Notes: generated by a model from the sequence alone, not told the origin. Counted from the first letter of the stretch, positions 23,828-35,930 are shown. The stretch: DNA of 64,000 nt from Theobroma cacao (GCF_000208745.1 NC_030858.1:8389588-8453587); one strand, 5' to 3'. Translations and numbers: made by a program.

Positions 23828-24820
23828 TCAAAATGAGTCACTGTCTTCCTCCTCGTTCTCCTCATCGATTGTCTCCTCTATTGGTTGAGGGAAATTAGAC
23901 ATCTCCATGCCCATGTGCTCTGCCATAGCTCGTAACATCTGCTCCATATTTCCCACTATTCGCTCCAAGCGATTGATTCGTTGAGGCAGTGTCACTGGTT
24001 TACTATGCGATGCAGGCCTTGATGGGGTCGATGAACTAGCACCGACAGCTTGAGATTGTGAATGATGCATCCTCTACATGATCCCACTGTCTAATGGGGC
24101 TTTTGGGTGCATAATTTCCTCGTCGGAGCTCCATTGGACACCCGCTTGTTTACACAAAACGGTGATGAGTGACGGGTACCAAAAACCATCCCTAGCTGAA
24201 CCAGCAGTACGAAGAATGTTAGAGAAAATCAATTGACCAATGTTCAAGGATTTACTTGAGAGGATGGCATAGATCAAGACCGCCCGGTCCTTGGTCACGT
24301 CACTTGTATGTTTGTTCGATAACAACTTGGCTGAGACAAAGTGGTGCCAAACCTTGTATTCGTTCTTCAGTGCACTAGCCTTGAATGTTGCCAGAACCCC
24401 CCTAGCCAGTCTCCATGTTGTCCCGAGGTTTCCTAACAAACTAATAACCTCATCTAGGTCCACCTTCCCACCAATATACTGAGTATACTCATCATTTCCT
24501 ATGTCAGGGGTGTTGTAGAACCGATTGATTGTTTGGCTATCAAATGGAACTCTTTTCCCTCTACTGAATGCCACTCCACCTTCATGCTCTACCACATTGG
24601 CATAGAATTCTCTAACTACAAGAATGACAGCTACCTTGGGTTGTGCACAAAAAGTGTGCCATTGTCTTTCCCTCACTATATCTGAAATAAAATTATAGGT
24701 AATTTGAGGCGGGTCAATCCCTCTCTCTAGAACCAGGGATTTGTGTAGCAACGATTGCGTGTGTCGGTGTAAAGCCTTTGCAGACACAAATTTTGTTCTG
24801 TCGAATCCCGCACTACTCAT
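23828..24820 (-). pseudogene. Athila third ORF (env-like / putative plant transposon protein)
   Basis: An ORF downstream of integrase, read from 24820 down. It has 248 codons, then TAG at 24074-24076, then 80 more codons in the same frame from 24070. The first part has KALHRHTQSLLHKSLVLERG, FYANVVEHEGG and WHHFVSAKLL, matching the plant-transposon domain found after pol in Athila elements. The second part has QRINRLERIVGNMEQMLRAM (a short coiled coil) and a C-terminal acidic run EENEEEDSD. This position is called env-like by analogy with retroviruses. I see no clear signal peptide or transmembrane segment, so an envelope role is unsupported. Confidence 0.75.
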
Positions 24821-26196
24821 CCTAACTCTTTATGGGTGCCATAATTCCCTTCAAACTCTCAAATTCACAGTGCCCTATTTACAATTGTCATTAACAACAC
24901 CTACTAAACACCAATTGTTTATCACAATTTAACTCCCAATTCACAAGCCTCAAATAATCCAAACTAAATCTCACCAATCAAAATCTCAATCAAAATCCCC
25001 TTCCAACAACCTTACAACCAAAAATTGTGCAGCACATTGAAATTAACTAATCACAATCTACAGACCTCAAATGATAGAATTCCCAATTAACAAACCTCAA
25101 AATTAACCAATCATATCACTAAAACTCTATCAACTCTTGCCAATTGTACCACAACTCCGAAAGTTAATCCAAACCCAATAGAAATCAATTACCAACAATT
25201 CCACACAAGCAATCTCTTCCAAATTGAATAATGTTGGCAAAAACTTACCCAAACCGTGAGTTTTGGTGAAACACCTTGCCTAAAACCTCAAAATTTGGAT
25301 TTGGGGACAAGAATTTGGTATTTTGTGAGGATTTCGGCGGTGGGTGAGGGAGAGATTTGAAGTTGAGAGAGATAATCGAGAGGATTTAGGGTTAAGGTTG
25401 AAAATTTAAGAGAAAATGGAAAAAAGGGGAACAGTCGAGCCTTTTATAGTGAGGAGGGCCGGACATCTCGCTGCAGAGAGAATTGCAACAGTCAGGGGAA
25501 AAATATTTCGCTGCAGCGAACTTGGTTCCTCATTACAGCGAAAAAGTCTAGAAAATGGGAGTGAAATCTCGCTGCAGCAAGATTGAGTTCTCGTTGCAAC
25601 GAGAAAGTTTTTGGAAAATGAAGTGCAGCACAAACCAAATCTCGCTGCAACGAGCTAAAGCTCCCTACAGCGAGAAATTTTCTGAAAATGGGGGTTTAAA
25701 CTCGCTGCAGCAAAAAACCTTCTGGAATTTGAGTCACAATTTCGCTGCAGCAAAAATCTTTCTGTTTCTCACCTTTTTCTGTCATTGTTCTCGCTGCAGC
25801 GAGAAACTTTCTGTTTCTCAGTTTTTTTCTGCCTTAATTTCTTTGCAATAAGCCTCTTTTTCCTGTTAAACAAAATTTTAAAAGCAACAAAGTTAAAACT
25901 ATAGTGCTAAGTGTGAAAATGATAGGTAAATAAGACCAAAAATGGTAATATTAAAGTAAACATGAAAGAAAGAAGACTAAGGGGTAAAAATGGAAAAAGA
26001 TAAAAATAGAAGCATTCAACAGCCAAATGATTAAATTTTAAAGCAAAAGACTAAGGAATAAGGAACTTGGGTTGCCTCCCAAGAAGCGCTTGCTTTAAAG
26101 TTTTTAGCCGAAGTTTTCGAGTTCTTAGTGAGGGTCGACTAAGTGGATTGGTGAGCGTTGACGATCAACATCCCCTCCAAAGTAATGCTTCAAACG
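24821..26196 (-). other. Athila spacer between integrase and third ORF
   Basis: Non-coding apart from the palindrome cluster. The part 24840-25240 is rich in CAATT and AACCA words and has no ORF of note. Confidence 0.65.
25455..25810. repeat. Cluster of CGCTGCAGCG-type palindromes, internal copy
   Basis: At least eight units related to TTCTCGCTGCAGCGAGAAA, spaced about 30-60 bases, between the integrase and the third ORF of Athila. Examples lie near 25460, 25507, 25568, 25642, 25699, 25743 and 25790. The same motif occurs in both LTRs. Confidence 0.85.
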
Positions 26197-27503
26197 CTAT
26201 CCATTAACCTTAAATGTTGCATTTGTTTTGCTGTCTAGCACTTCCACAGCACCGTGTGGAGAAACCTTTGAAACAACAAATGGCTCTGACCACCTCGACT
26301 TTAGCTTTCCCGAGAATAGCTTCAAGTGAGAATTGAACAGCAGCACCAATTGACCGAGCTCAAAGCTTCGTTCCCCTATCTTCCTATCATGCCATTGCTT
26401 TGTCTTTTCTTTATACAATTTGGCATTCTCGTAAGCTTGAAGGCGAAACTCATTTAGCTCATTCAATTGCAACAATCTCTTCTCCCCAGCTACTTGTAAA
26501 TCCAAATTTAACTTCTTCACTACCCAATATGCCTTATGCTCAAGTTCCACCGGTAGATGACATGCTTTTCCAAAGACTAACTTGTATGGAGACATGCCAA
26601 TTGGTGTCTTGTAAGCAATCTTATATGCCCACAATGCATCATCCAATCTTCTTGCCCAATCCTTTCTTGAGGGACAAATAGTTTTCTCCAAAATTCTCTT
26701 AATTTCTCTATTGGACATTTCAGCTTACCCACTGGTTTGCGGATGGTAAGCAGTTGCGACTTTGTGCTTGACTCCATACTTTGCAAAAAGTGCCTCAACA
26801 TACTTGTTGCAAAAATGACTCTCCTCGTCACTAATGATTGCCCTTGGAGTGCAAAATCGAGTAAAGATATTTCTCTCGATGAACTTCAGTACCACCTTCG
26901 CATCATTGTGAGGAAATACTGCTGCTTTCACCCACTTAGAGACATAATCCATAGCAAGTAAGATGTATCTACTGATGAATGAAGAGACAAATGGCCCCAT
27001 GAAGTCGATACCCCACACGTCAAAGATTTCTACTTCTAGCATGTTGTTGAGGTGCATTTCTTGTCGCCTGGAGATGTTACCCACTCTTTGGCATATTCAC
27101 ATTGCACAACAAACTTATAAGCATCTCTAAACAAAGTAGGCCAATACAAACCTGATTGGAGAACGTTGGCAGTAGTCCTTGTTCCTCCAAAATGCCCTCC
27201 ATAATATGAAGAATGGCAATGATGAAGCACGCTTTGAATTTTTTCTTCTGGAACACACTTTCTAAGAATTTGATCATTACATTGCTTAAACAAGAAAGGT
27301 TCATCCCACACATAGGATTTAACATCATGCAAAAACTTCTTTTTCTGGTGAAAATTTAAATAAAAGGGAATGATATTGCTCACCAGATAATTCACAAAGT
27401 CAGCATACCAAGGGGTTGAGCTTTTACTCACTTGAAGGATTTGCTCATCCGGGAAGGTCTTTTTGATGACGGTTTCCTCCTTACCTTGATGTTTAGGCTC
27501 CAA
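26197..27503 (-). pseudogene. Athila integrase
   Basis: Three overlapping or adjoining stretches. 27036-27503 holds the zinc-binding part (HCHSSYYGGHFGGTRTT, then CEYAKE, the HHCC motif), followed by a frameshift. 26725-27084 is the core, with D in [11 protein letters not shown] in IISDEESHF and HPQTSG. An in-frame TAA at 26725-26727 stands where relatives read Gln (TSGQAE). 26197-26718 holds the catalytic Glu in NREIKRIL and the C-terminal domain ([15 protein letters not shown]). It would insert the cDNA; it is broken here. Confidence 0.9.
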
Positions 27504-27520
27504 TCTCGATAGGTGGTCTG

Positions 27521-27745
27521 CTACTTGATTTTTTGTACCCTTTTATCACGAATCTCTAAATCAAACTCTTGTAGCAGTACGATCCACCTAATCAACCTTG
27601 GCTTGGCATATTTTTTGGCAATCAGATACTTAATTGCAGAATGATCAGTATACACAATGACCTTAGTGCCAACCAAATAAGAACAAAACTTATCAAATGC
27701 AAAAACTACAACTAACAGTTCTTTTTTAGTGGTGGTGTAGTGCAT
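27521..27745 (-). pseudogene. Athila RNase H
   Basis: [19 protein letters not shown], then [13 protein letters not shown], matching the RNase H (RT_RNaseH) domain with its Glu and Asp residues. Separated from the RT by a stop near 27746. Confidence 0.85.
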
Positions 27746-27751
27746 TTGAGT

Positions 27752-28837
27752 TTAAGTTAAAGTTTTGCTTGCATAATAAATAGAAAGAAAAATTCTAGAT
27801 TTTCTTTGGCCTAGTACTGCTCCTACAGCATAGTCACTAGCATCACACATCAACTCAAAAGGAAGACTCCAATTCGGAGCTACAATTATAGGAGTAGATA
27901 CTAATTTCTTTTTCAATTCTACAAATGTAGCTTGACATGCATCATCAAATTTAAATGGGACATCTTTCTCTAACAAATTGCACAAAGGTTTGGAAATTTT
28001 TGAGAAGTCTTTAATGAACCTCCTATAGAAACCAGCATGACCCAAAAAACTCCTAATACCTTTCATTGAAGTTGGTGGTGGAAGCTTCTCAATTGTCTCG
28101 ATTTTGGCTTTGTCAACCTCTAAGCCTCTACTCGAGACTTTGTGTCCCAACACAATGCCTTCTTCCACCATGAAATGGCATTTTTCCCAATTTAGCACTA
28201 AGTTGGTCTCTTCACAACGTTGAAGGACCTTAGCTAGGTTCAAAAGACAGTCATCAAAGTTAGTACCAAACACGAAAAAATCATCCATGAACACTTTAAG
28301 ACACTTTTCAAACATATCAGAAAATATAGACATCATGCATCTTTGGAAAGTTGTTGGAGCATTACACAAACCAGAAGGCATTCTCCTAAAGGCAAAAGTG
28401 CCATAAGGGCAAGTAAAAGTAGTCTTCTATTGGTCATTAGGGGCAATAGCAATCTGGTTATACCCTGAGTAACCATCTAAAAAGCAATAAAATTCCTTAC
28501 CAGCCAAACGGTCCAACATTTGATCAATAAAGGGAAGTGGGAAGTGATCTTTTTTTGTTGCTCGATTGAGCTTTCTTTAATCCATACATACCCGCCATCC
28601 GGTTACCGTTCTTGTGGGAATCAGTTCATTGTTCGAATTGGGGATCACAGTCATTCCACCCTTTTTAGGGATGCATTGAATCGGGCTCACCCATGAGCTG
28701 TCAAAGATAGGGTAGATGATCCCAGCATTCAACCATTTGATGATTTCCTTCTTCACCACCTCATTCATAATAGAATTAAGTCTTCTTTGATGCTCAATGG
28801 AGGTATGGTGATCTTCCTCCAAAAGGATTTTATGCAT
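27752..28837 (-). pseudogene. Athila reverse transcriptase
   Basis: RT domain in two open parts: 28577-28837 (palm start, WLNAGIIYPIFDSSWVSPI, CIPKKGG) and 27752-28381 (MPSGLCNAPTTFQRCM, catalytic box VFMDDFFVFG, then GHKVSSRGLEVDKAKI and the thumb). At least one stop and shift separate them (28382-28576). The F-M-D-D box keeps both Asp residues. The start of the RNase H domain (LMCDASDYAVGAVLGQ) is fused at the end, as in all Ty3/gypsy pols. Confidence 0.9.
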
Positions 28838-29492
28838 GCAAATGGACGGGCTAATCCTTCTAATGTCTGCAATAGTCCATCCTATAGCTTTTTGTACTCC
28901 CTCAATACCCTCAAGAGTTTCTCTTCCTGCAGGTTAGTAAGTGCAGAAGAGACAATAACCGAAAGTGTAGCTGAATTACCAAGGAATGCATACCTCAAAT
29001 GTGAAGGTAGTGGCTCAAGGTCCAACATGGGAGGTTCTTCAATGGATGGTTTTAATGGTGATGATGAAGCAGATAAATCTAAAGCTTCAAACGGTGCCCT
29101 CAACACTCGAGAAGATGCATCCAATAATTTCACACATTCAACAAAATCATCATCTTCCCTCTTGGAACTAGCTACTATAGATGCTTCTAAAGGGCCTTGG
29201 GGGTAACTTTCCTCAAATACCTTATAGGTGACATTATTGACTACACTTATAGCAAAACATTCATCATGGTCATTGGAAAAGTTTAGAGTTTGAAGGATAT
29301 TAAATGGTACCTCTTGGTCTTGAACTTTCAATGTAAGATCCTCTTTCTCTACATCAATAAGAGCTCTTGCAGCGCGTAAAAAGGGTCTCCCAAGTATGAT
29401 TGGTACCTCTCGACCTCTTCCATGTCCAGAACAATGAAATCCACTGGGAAAATGAATTTGTCCACCTTGACTAACACATCCTCCACAATCCC

Positions 29493-29855
29493 TCACGGAT
29501 AAGTGAGAGAGCGATCAGCTAGCTGTAATGTCACTGTGGTTGGGTTGATTTCCCCTAATCCTAACTTCCTATAGATTGACAAAGGCATCAGATTTATGCT
29601 GGCCCCTAAATCACTTAAAGCCTTAGCAAAGAACAATGTCCCAATAGTGCAAGGTATCGTGAAACTTCCTGGATCCTTGAGCTTCGGTGGCAACTTATTT
29701 TGAATTATGGCGCTACACTCCTCGGTTAATGCCACAGTTTCATATTCGTCAAGTCTTCTTTTCTTTGTCAAAATATCCTTCAAAAACTTGACATATGAGG
29801 GCATCTGCTCTAATGCTTCAGCAAATGGTATATTAATTTGCAGCTTTTTGAACAC
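29493..29855 (-). pseudogene. Athila protease region
   Basis: A 120-codon stretch with LPPKLKDPGSFTIPCTIG and the retropepsin active site in DLGASINLMPLS (D-x-G-A form). The frame shifts at about 29495, where the C-terminal part continues in 28882-29496 with GRPFLRAARALIDVE. It would cleave the polyprotein; the shift breaks it. Confidence 0.85.
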
Positions 29856-30428
29856 TTCTAAAAATTTCTGAAATTGAGCATCTAATTTCTACTTTTGGAG
29901 GCGTTAAGGAAATGGAGGTGGCGGTGGGTTTGTGAGTTGAGTATCCTTGACTTGCTTCTGCTGGTCAGAACTTTCAGCTGCTGTTTCACTCCCAGTTGGC
30001 TCCTCTTGAAGCTTCTCTTGCTTAGTACTGCTGCCAGCCAATACTTTTCCACTCTTAAAAGTGATGGCCTTCACATGTTCTTTGCCTTCTTTTCTCGGAT
30101 TTAGCTTTGTGTCGCTAGGCAATGTTCCTTGAGGCCTAGCGTTAACAGCATTGGCTAACTACCCCACTTAAGTTTCCAGATTTTTCAATGAGGCTGCTTG
30201 ACTGTGAATAAGGGTATAGGTCTTAGCCATATACTGCATGAGTAAATCCTCCATGGAAGGCTTCTTTTCCTGTATTGGGGGTCTAGGCTGCTGTGGAAAA
30301 CCTAGGGGAAAGGGTGGGCGCGGAGCTGATGAAGATCCTTGCTGGCCGCCTCAAGAAAAATTTGGGTGATTTCTCCACCTGAGGTTGTAAGTATTTGCAT
30401 ACGGGTTGTTTTGCTATGAGAAATTCTG

Positions 30429-31271
30429 TTACTTGTTACCAACATATTGCACTGATTCAGCACTCACTGGACAGTGATCAATAGGATGCCCATCCCCACA
30501 ATATTCACAAGAAATAAATGGACTTTGTACTGAATGGACTCCACAAGCATCAATTTTCTTCGTGAGAGCAGTTACTTGTGCTGTCAATGCATTAATGGCA
30601 TTAAGCTCGTGAACTCCAGCTACCCTCCTTGGCAAGGCCCTCTCGGAATGCCATTGATAGTTGTTGGAGGCCATCTCCTCTAAGAGGTCATATGCATCAT
30701 CAATCGACTTTGCCACGAGAGCACCTCTAGCTGTTGCATCAATGGTGGTTCGAATCGGGTTTAGCAGGCCATTATAGAAGGTCTGCACTTGCAACCACTT
30801 GGGGAGGCCATGGTGTGGACATTTTCGGAGCAAATCTTTATACCTCTCCCATGCTTTGTATAAAGACTCGAAATCCAGCTGTGTGAAAGAAGTGATGTCA
30901 TTTCTCATCTTTGCAGTCTTTGCTGGAGGAAAGAATTTGGCCAAGAACTTCTGTGCTAGATCATCCCACGTAGTGATGGACCCGATGGGAAGAGAATTCA
31001 GCCACACTTTCGCTTTATCTCGCAATGAGAATGGAAACAATCACAATCGTATCTCATCATCGGTGACCCCGTTATGCTTGAAGGTGTCACAAATCTCCAA
31101 GAAATTAGCAATATGCGCGTTGGGGTCATCGTTGGGCAAGCCTCCGAATTGAACTGAGGTTTGAATCATCTGGATGATGGCCGGCTTAATCTCAAAATTG
31201 TTTGCTTGGATTGCCGGCCTCCGAATGCTTGAGTGAAAACCTTGCACCAACGAGACTGCATAGTCTCTCAA
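30429..31271 (-). pseudogene. Athila gag
   Basis: Capsid-type retrotransposon gag domain (Retrotrans_gag), with FLEICDTFKHNGVTDDEIRL followed in the same frame by FPFSLRDKAKVWLNSLP, TWDDLAQKFLAKFFPP and the CCHC-like CEYCGDGHPIDHCPV near the C-terminus. One in-frame TGA at 31041-31043 lies just before FPFSL, where relatives have Arg. The true start lies upstream of 31271 in decayed sequence. Confidence 0.88.
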
Positions 31272-31539
31272 AGATCAATTATCCACTGCTTCCTGCTGCC
31301 GTGCATTTTGTTCTCTCTGGTTTGCAGCCATATTGTCTACTTGTTCACCATCTTAGGGCTCTTGTCTAAGTAGTCTTTGAAACGTTTCCCCTATCTCCGG
31401 ATCACGCAAAACCTATTCAAAGCTTCTTACTCTTTTCATATAAAAAGGGTTCTACGCACCTAAAAATAAAGAAAAATAAAGCTTGAATTAAGACTAGCTT
31501 GTTTAGTATTAATATTAGCACCAAAAATAGAAAACAACT

Positions 31540-31560
31540 CCCCGACAACGGCATCAAAAA
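31540..31560 (-). promoter_or_regulatory. Primer-binding site of Athila
   Basis: On the minus strand TTTTTGATGCCGTTGTCGGG follows the LTR end by two bases. It resembles the Athila/Tat site TGGCGCCGTTGCCGGGG, with G-to-A and C-to-T changes. Confidence 0.8.
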
Positions 31561-31562
31561 CT

Positions 31563-33188
31563 TGTTGCTAGCTAAAAATAATAATAATCCTGCCTATGCA
31601 ATATGTAAATATGCTCAAATTGAATGTAAATTACTAGCAAAGATTTCGTGCAAGTGTACACGGTCGTGACAAGTAATAAGTGATGAGTGGGATGTCGAAT
31701 CTCAAGGAGTTGATCTAATGATTGTTGCTAATTACCAAAATTGACACAAGCTAAACTTATCCAAGAAATAAATTTTTGGACTACGATTAAATAGAAAATG
31801 TAAACTAATTAACAAAAATCTACTCTAAGTAATGCAATTAATAAATGGAAATGGTATCAATGATCGAATAACCTAGGATTATGGTGTCCTCTATTACTTC
31901 ATTTGGAATTGGTCTTGGTTAGTTATTTAATCTCAATGGAATTCAATATCAGTTTAGGATCTTAAGTTGTGTGTAATCCTCTGTCAAGGTATTACACACT
32001 TGCCTAATCTATTTGTCTCCTTATATGTCTATAGGATACAAATAATTTAAGCTCTTGAAGTTAAGGAATTCCTAATTAACTAAGTGTGGCAATTAGTTGT
32101 ATTTCTACCCTAACTACACATCAAAACATTAACATTCATTCTTTTTTTAGTGTTATGAACACACTTTACTCAAGCCTAAGTCTAATTTAGATTAACCTTT
32201 TCAAGTGCTATCCAAATACTCAAACTCAATTAATTGGTGATCAATCAATTAAATGAACAATAGATTCAAGCTTGAATAAACATCAAGATTTGCATTAAGA
32301 ATAAACACGCAACCAACCAATTTCCAAACTAATTAATAGAGTTAACCATAATCCTACATAAATGAGTTTAGCTCAACATTTCAAAGAAATAGAGTACACA
32401 ATACAGCAGTAAGAGCATAGTTTTACAAAATGAGAGAGAGAAAGATTCAAATCTAGAGAGAGAGAGAGAGCAAAAATAATCTGTTACAGCTTTTAAAATC
32501 TCTTCTTTTTGAATCTTCCTTCTTTTCTCGTTTTATTGCAGCTCTTCTTGCCAAAAGTGTCTCCGTCGAATCTCTTCATTTTCTGTGCCAAAGAATTCTA
32601 TTTATAGTCCCCCTCATTTAGCCTTGACCTAGGATCTCGAGCTCAGAATATTCCTCTTCTCTGACATGTTCTCGCTGCAGCGAGATTGGAAGTTCGCTAC
32701 AACGAGCTAAAGCTGAATTGGCATGGTGTTGCAATTTCCTCATTTTCGCTGTAGCGAGATTGGATTCTTGCTACAATGAAAATCCTTCTACTTCTTTGTG
32801 CTCTGTTCTTGCTGTAGCGAGATTGGGTTCTAGCTGTAGCGAGAAACTTTCTGCTTGGACAATTTGTTGCTGCAGCTTTGATCCTTCTGCCACCATGCTC
32901 TCCTCTTTTGAGCCACCAAATGCAGAGTTGATGAGGTCCATTCTTCAGCTTCACTTTCAGCCACCATTCCTTCAAAATCAAAGAAAAGTTGAATGATCAA
33001 AGGTTGCATTGAAGGGAGTTTTGATAACACAAATGAAGATTAAATTTCCTTCATGACACTAAACATCCTAAAAATTAACTCTTACTAAAAAGTATGAAAA
33101 TTTGATAAGAACTATGCTGAAATTAAAAGAATAAGTACAATTCATGCTCTACAAAATTGTATGATAACTCTATGTAATAGAGTTATCA
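31563..33188 (-). repeat. 5' LTR of Athila
   Basis: Partner of the 3' LTR. The palindrome cluster lies at 32670-32850, some 340-520 bases from the LTR's 5' end on the minus strand, so in the probable U3 (promoter) part. Confidence 0.95.
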
Positions 33189-33193
33189 GGATC
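33189..33193. repeat. Target-site duplication right of Athila
   Basis: GGATC, the exact partner of 20834-20838. Confidence 0.95.
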
Positions 33194-33370
33194 CATGGAA
33201 GACTTTGCTACAACTTTGCTCAATTGTGGTTTGCTGGATGCGGGGTTTGAAGCCAACAACTATACTTGGACTAACAACTGTATGTTTCAACGAGTAGATA
33301 GGGTAGTCTACAATCCAAAATGGGCCAAATGCTTTTCCACTACACGAGTCCTCTTTTAATCTCCTGTTTT
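33194..33370 (+). pseudogene. LINE 1 endonuclease domain, second part
   Basis: Continues the domain across the Athila site. The reading MEDFATTLLNCGLLDAGFEA, then NNYTWTNN and RVDRVVYNPKWA is the conserved C-terminal part of plant L1 endonucleases. The final D-H box is already decayed. Confidence 0.88.
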
Positions 33371-33607
33371 AATGCAAATCAAAAGGGTCTTTTAACATTC
33401 CGCTTCCTACATGCATTGACAAAACACCATGATTTTCTTAACTTTGTAGAAAAGAATTGGCAAATTCTTTTACAGGCTACAAGACTACAAGCATTTTGGC
33501 ACAAACAACAGCGGCTTAAATGAGATTTGAAATGGTGGAATAAATAGATTTTCAGGGACATCTTTAATAACCTTCAATTAGCGAAATTAGAAGTAGAAGA
33601 AAGAGAA

Positions 33608-35300
33608 ATGAATTTCCAACAGGATCCTTCAGTAATTAACAGAGACCATATACACAGAGCTTCTGCTAAACTCAACTGCCAATTAAGTATTGAAAAACTT
33701 TTCTGGCAACAAAAATCTGGTGTTAAATGGTTGGTAGATGGGGAACGTAGCATAAAATTTTTTCATATGAAAATGTGGAAAAATAAAGTGAGGAATCACA
33801 TTTTCTAGATTCAAGACCAGGAGGGGAACGTCTTTGAAGATCCTCATCAAATTCAAAATTCTGCCATTGATTTTTTCCAAAAATTGTTGAAGGCAGAACA
33901 TTGTGACATATCCAGGTTTGATTCCTCTATTATTCCTCGGATTATCTCTAACTCTGATAATGATTTTTTGTGTGCAGCCCTATCATTTCAGGAAGTCAAT
34001 GAAGTAGTTTTTAATATTAACAAAGATAGTGTTGTTGGCACAGATGGTTTCTCATCTTTTTTTTCCCAACATTGTTGGGATATAATCAAGCAAGATCTTT
34101 TTGAAGCAGGGCTGGATTTTTTCAAAAGGACCTCACTTCCATGTGGTATTACTTCTACAACATTAGTACTGCTGCCTAAAAAGCCAAATGCTTGCCAATG
34201 GAGTGATTTTCGTCCCATTAGTTTATGAACTGTCTTAAATAAGATAGTAACTAAACTTTTGGCGAATTGACTATACAAAATTCTTCCATCTATCACTTTA
34301 GAAAATCAAAATGGTTTCGTCAAAGGCCAGCTTATAAGTGACAATATCTTATTAGCACAAGAACTAATCGGCAAACTTGATGCCTAATCAAGGGGAGGTG
34401 ATGTGGTATTAAAACTGGATATGGCAAAAGCATATGATCGTCTGAATTGGGATTTTCTTTATTTAATGCTAGAGCATTTTGGTTTTAATGCACAATGGAT
34501 AAATATGATTAAAGCATGCATTTCCAGCTACTGGTTCTCTTTACTTATAAATGGTTCTTTGGTGGGTTATTTCAAATCCGAGAGGGGACTACGACAAGGT
34601 GATTCGATCTCTCCTCATTTATTTATTCTAGCTGCAAAATATTTGTCAAGGGAATTTATTATTTATTCAGTCAGTATAATTCTTTGTAGTATTTATCTGG
34701 CTGCCAAATGTCGATTAGTCACCTTGCCTTTGATAATGATATAATTATTTTCACTAATGGATGCCGCTCAACCTTACAGAAAATTTTGAATTTTTTACAA
34801 GAACATGCACAGTTGTCTGGACAGCAAGTTAATCATCAGAAAAACTACTTTATCACAGCTAATGGTTGTGCACTATCGAGGAGGCAAATCATATCACATA
34901 CTACTGGTTTCACCACAAAACACTCCCTGTCACCTATCTTGGAGCTCCTCTATATAAAGGACATAAAAAGGTATTCTTTTTTTATTCTTTAATTACTAAT
35001 ATTCGAGATCGTATTTTAGGTTGGGAGAATAAGATTTTATCAATTGGGGATCGAATCACATCATTGAGAAGTGTTCTATTCTCACTTCCAATGTATTTGC
35101 TACTAGTTCTCAAACTACCAACGATAGTGATTGAGAAAATAGAGAGGCTTTTTAATAGCTTCCTTTGGGGTGACTCAAATGAAAGAAAGAAGATGCATTG
35201 CGCTGCTTGGACTAAAATCACTTTCCCATGCTTGGAAGGGGGACTTGATATCAGGAATTTGAAAGATGTGTTTGAGGCATTTACGTTGAAATTATGGTAG
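33608..35300 (+). pseudogene. LINE 1 reverse transcriptase
   Basis: RT fragments in changing frames: 33608-33808 (pre-RT, KSGVKWLVDGERSIKFFH), 33884-34228 (VGTDGFSSFFSQHCW, LLPKKPNACQWSDFRPIS), 34403-34744 (motif A KLDMAKAYDRLNW, motif B GLRQGDSISPHLFI) and 34708-35300. The catalytic box, normally F-A-D-D, reads F-D-N-D at about 34727-34738, so one of the two metal-binding Asp residues is lost. Stops separate the parts. Confidence 0.9.
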
Positions 35301-35639
35301 AGATTTCAAACATGCAATAGCCTATGGACACATTTTTTGAGAACAAAATACTACCATGGCCGAATACCCTACTACGTGCAACCGAAGCTACATGACTCCC
35401 AAGTGTGGAAATGGATGGTAGGAAATTAGAATGTGGCAATCCAGAACACTCGATGAAGGATAGGAAAATGGGAGCTATTTTTCTGGCACGATTGTTGGAT
35501 GGGAGACCTACCTTCCCTTTATTTTATAATGATATGTCTTTTGTTAATAGATTTTATAATGGTGATAGTTGGGATGTGGATACATTGAAATTATATCTGC
35601 CTATGAGACTAGTTGATGAGATATTGTAGATTCTTTTCG

Positions 35640-35930
35640 ATAGATCACAAGAGGATGTAGCTTATTACGCCTTAACTTCCAATGGGGAGTTCTCTACCAA
35701 GAGTGCTTGGGAGGCAGTTAGGTTACAACAGTCACCAAATGCTTTAGGATCATTTATTTGGCACAAAAGCATTCCATTATCTATTTCCTTTTTTTTATGG
35801 AAAGTATTACACAATTGAATTTTGGTTGAACTTCGGATGAAGGGAAAAGGTATTCATTTGGCCTCTAAATGTGTATGTTACAACTCTGAGGAGTCCTTAA
35901 TACATGTCCTCTGGGAAAATCTGATAACGA
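35640..35930 (+). pseudogene. LINE 1 zf-RVT region
   Basis: Reads NGEFSTKSAWEAVR, SIPLSISFFLWKVLHN, a stop, then VELRMKGKGIHLASKCVC and EESLIHVLWEN. This matches the zinc-binding zf-RVT domain found after the RT in plant L1 elements. Confidence 0.85.

Larger units (their letters stand above)
20839..33188 (-). mobile_element. Athila-type Ty3/gypsy LTR retrotransposon, minus strand
   Basis: A 12,350-base element with two LTRs (1628 and 1626 bases), 5-base duplication GGATC, primer-binding site at 31540-31560 and polypurine tract at 22467-22478. Minus-strand order: gag, protease, RT, RNase H, integrase, then a third env-like ORF and long non-coding segments. RNase H before integrase gives Ty3/gypsy. 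The gag wording, the tRNA-Asp-like primer site and the third ORF give Athila. The LTRs differ by a few percent by eye. All ORFs carry stops or frameshifts, so it is not autonomous now. Confidence 0.93.

Noticed and set aside
25555..25851. 98-codon plus-strand ORF
   Set aside because: It is the palindrome cluster translated; its repeated SLQRE-like words come from the CTGCAGCGA motif, not from a protein family.
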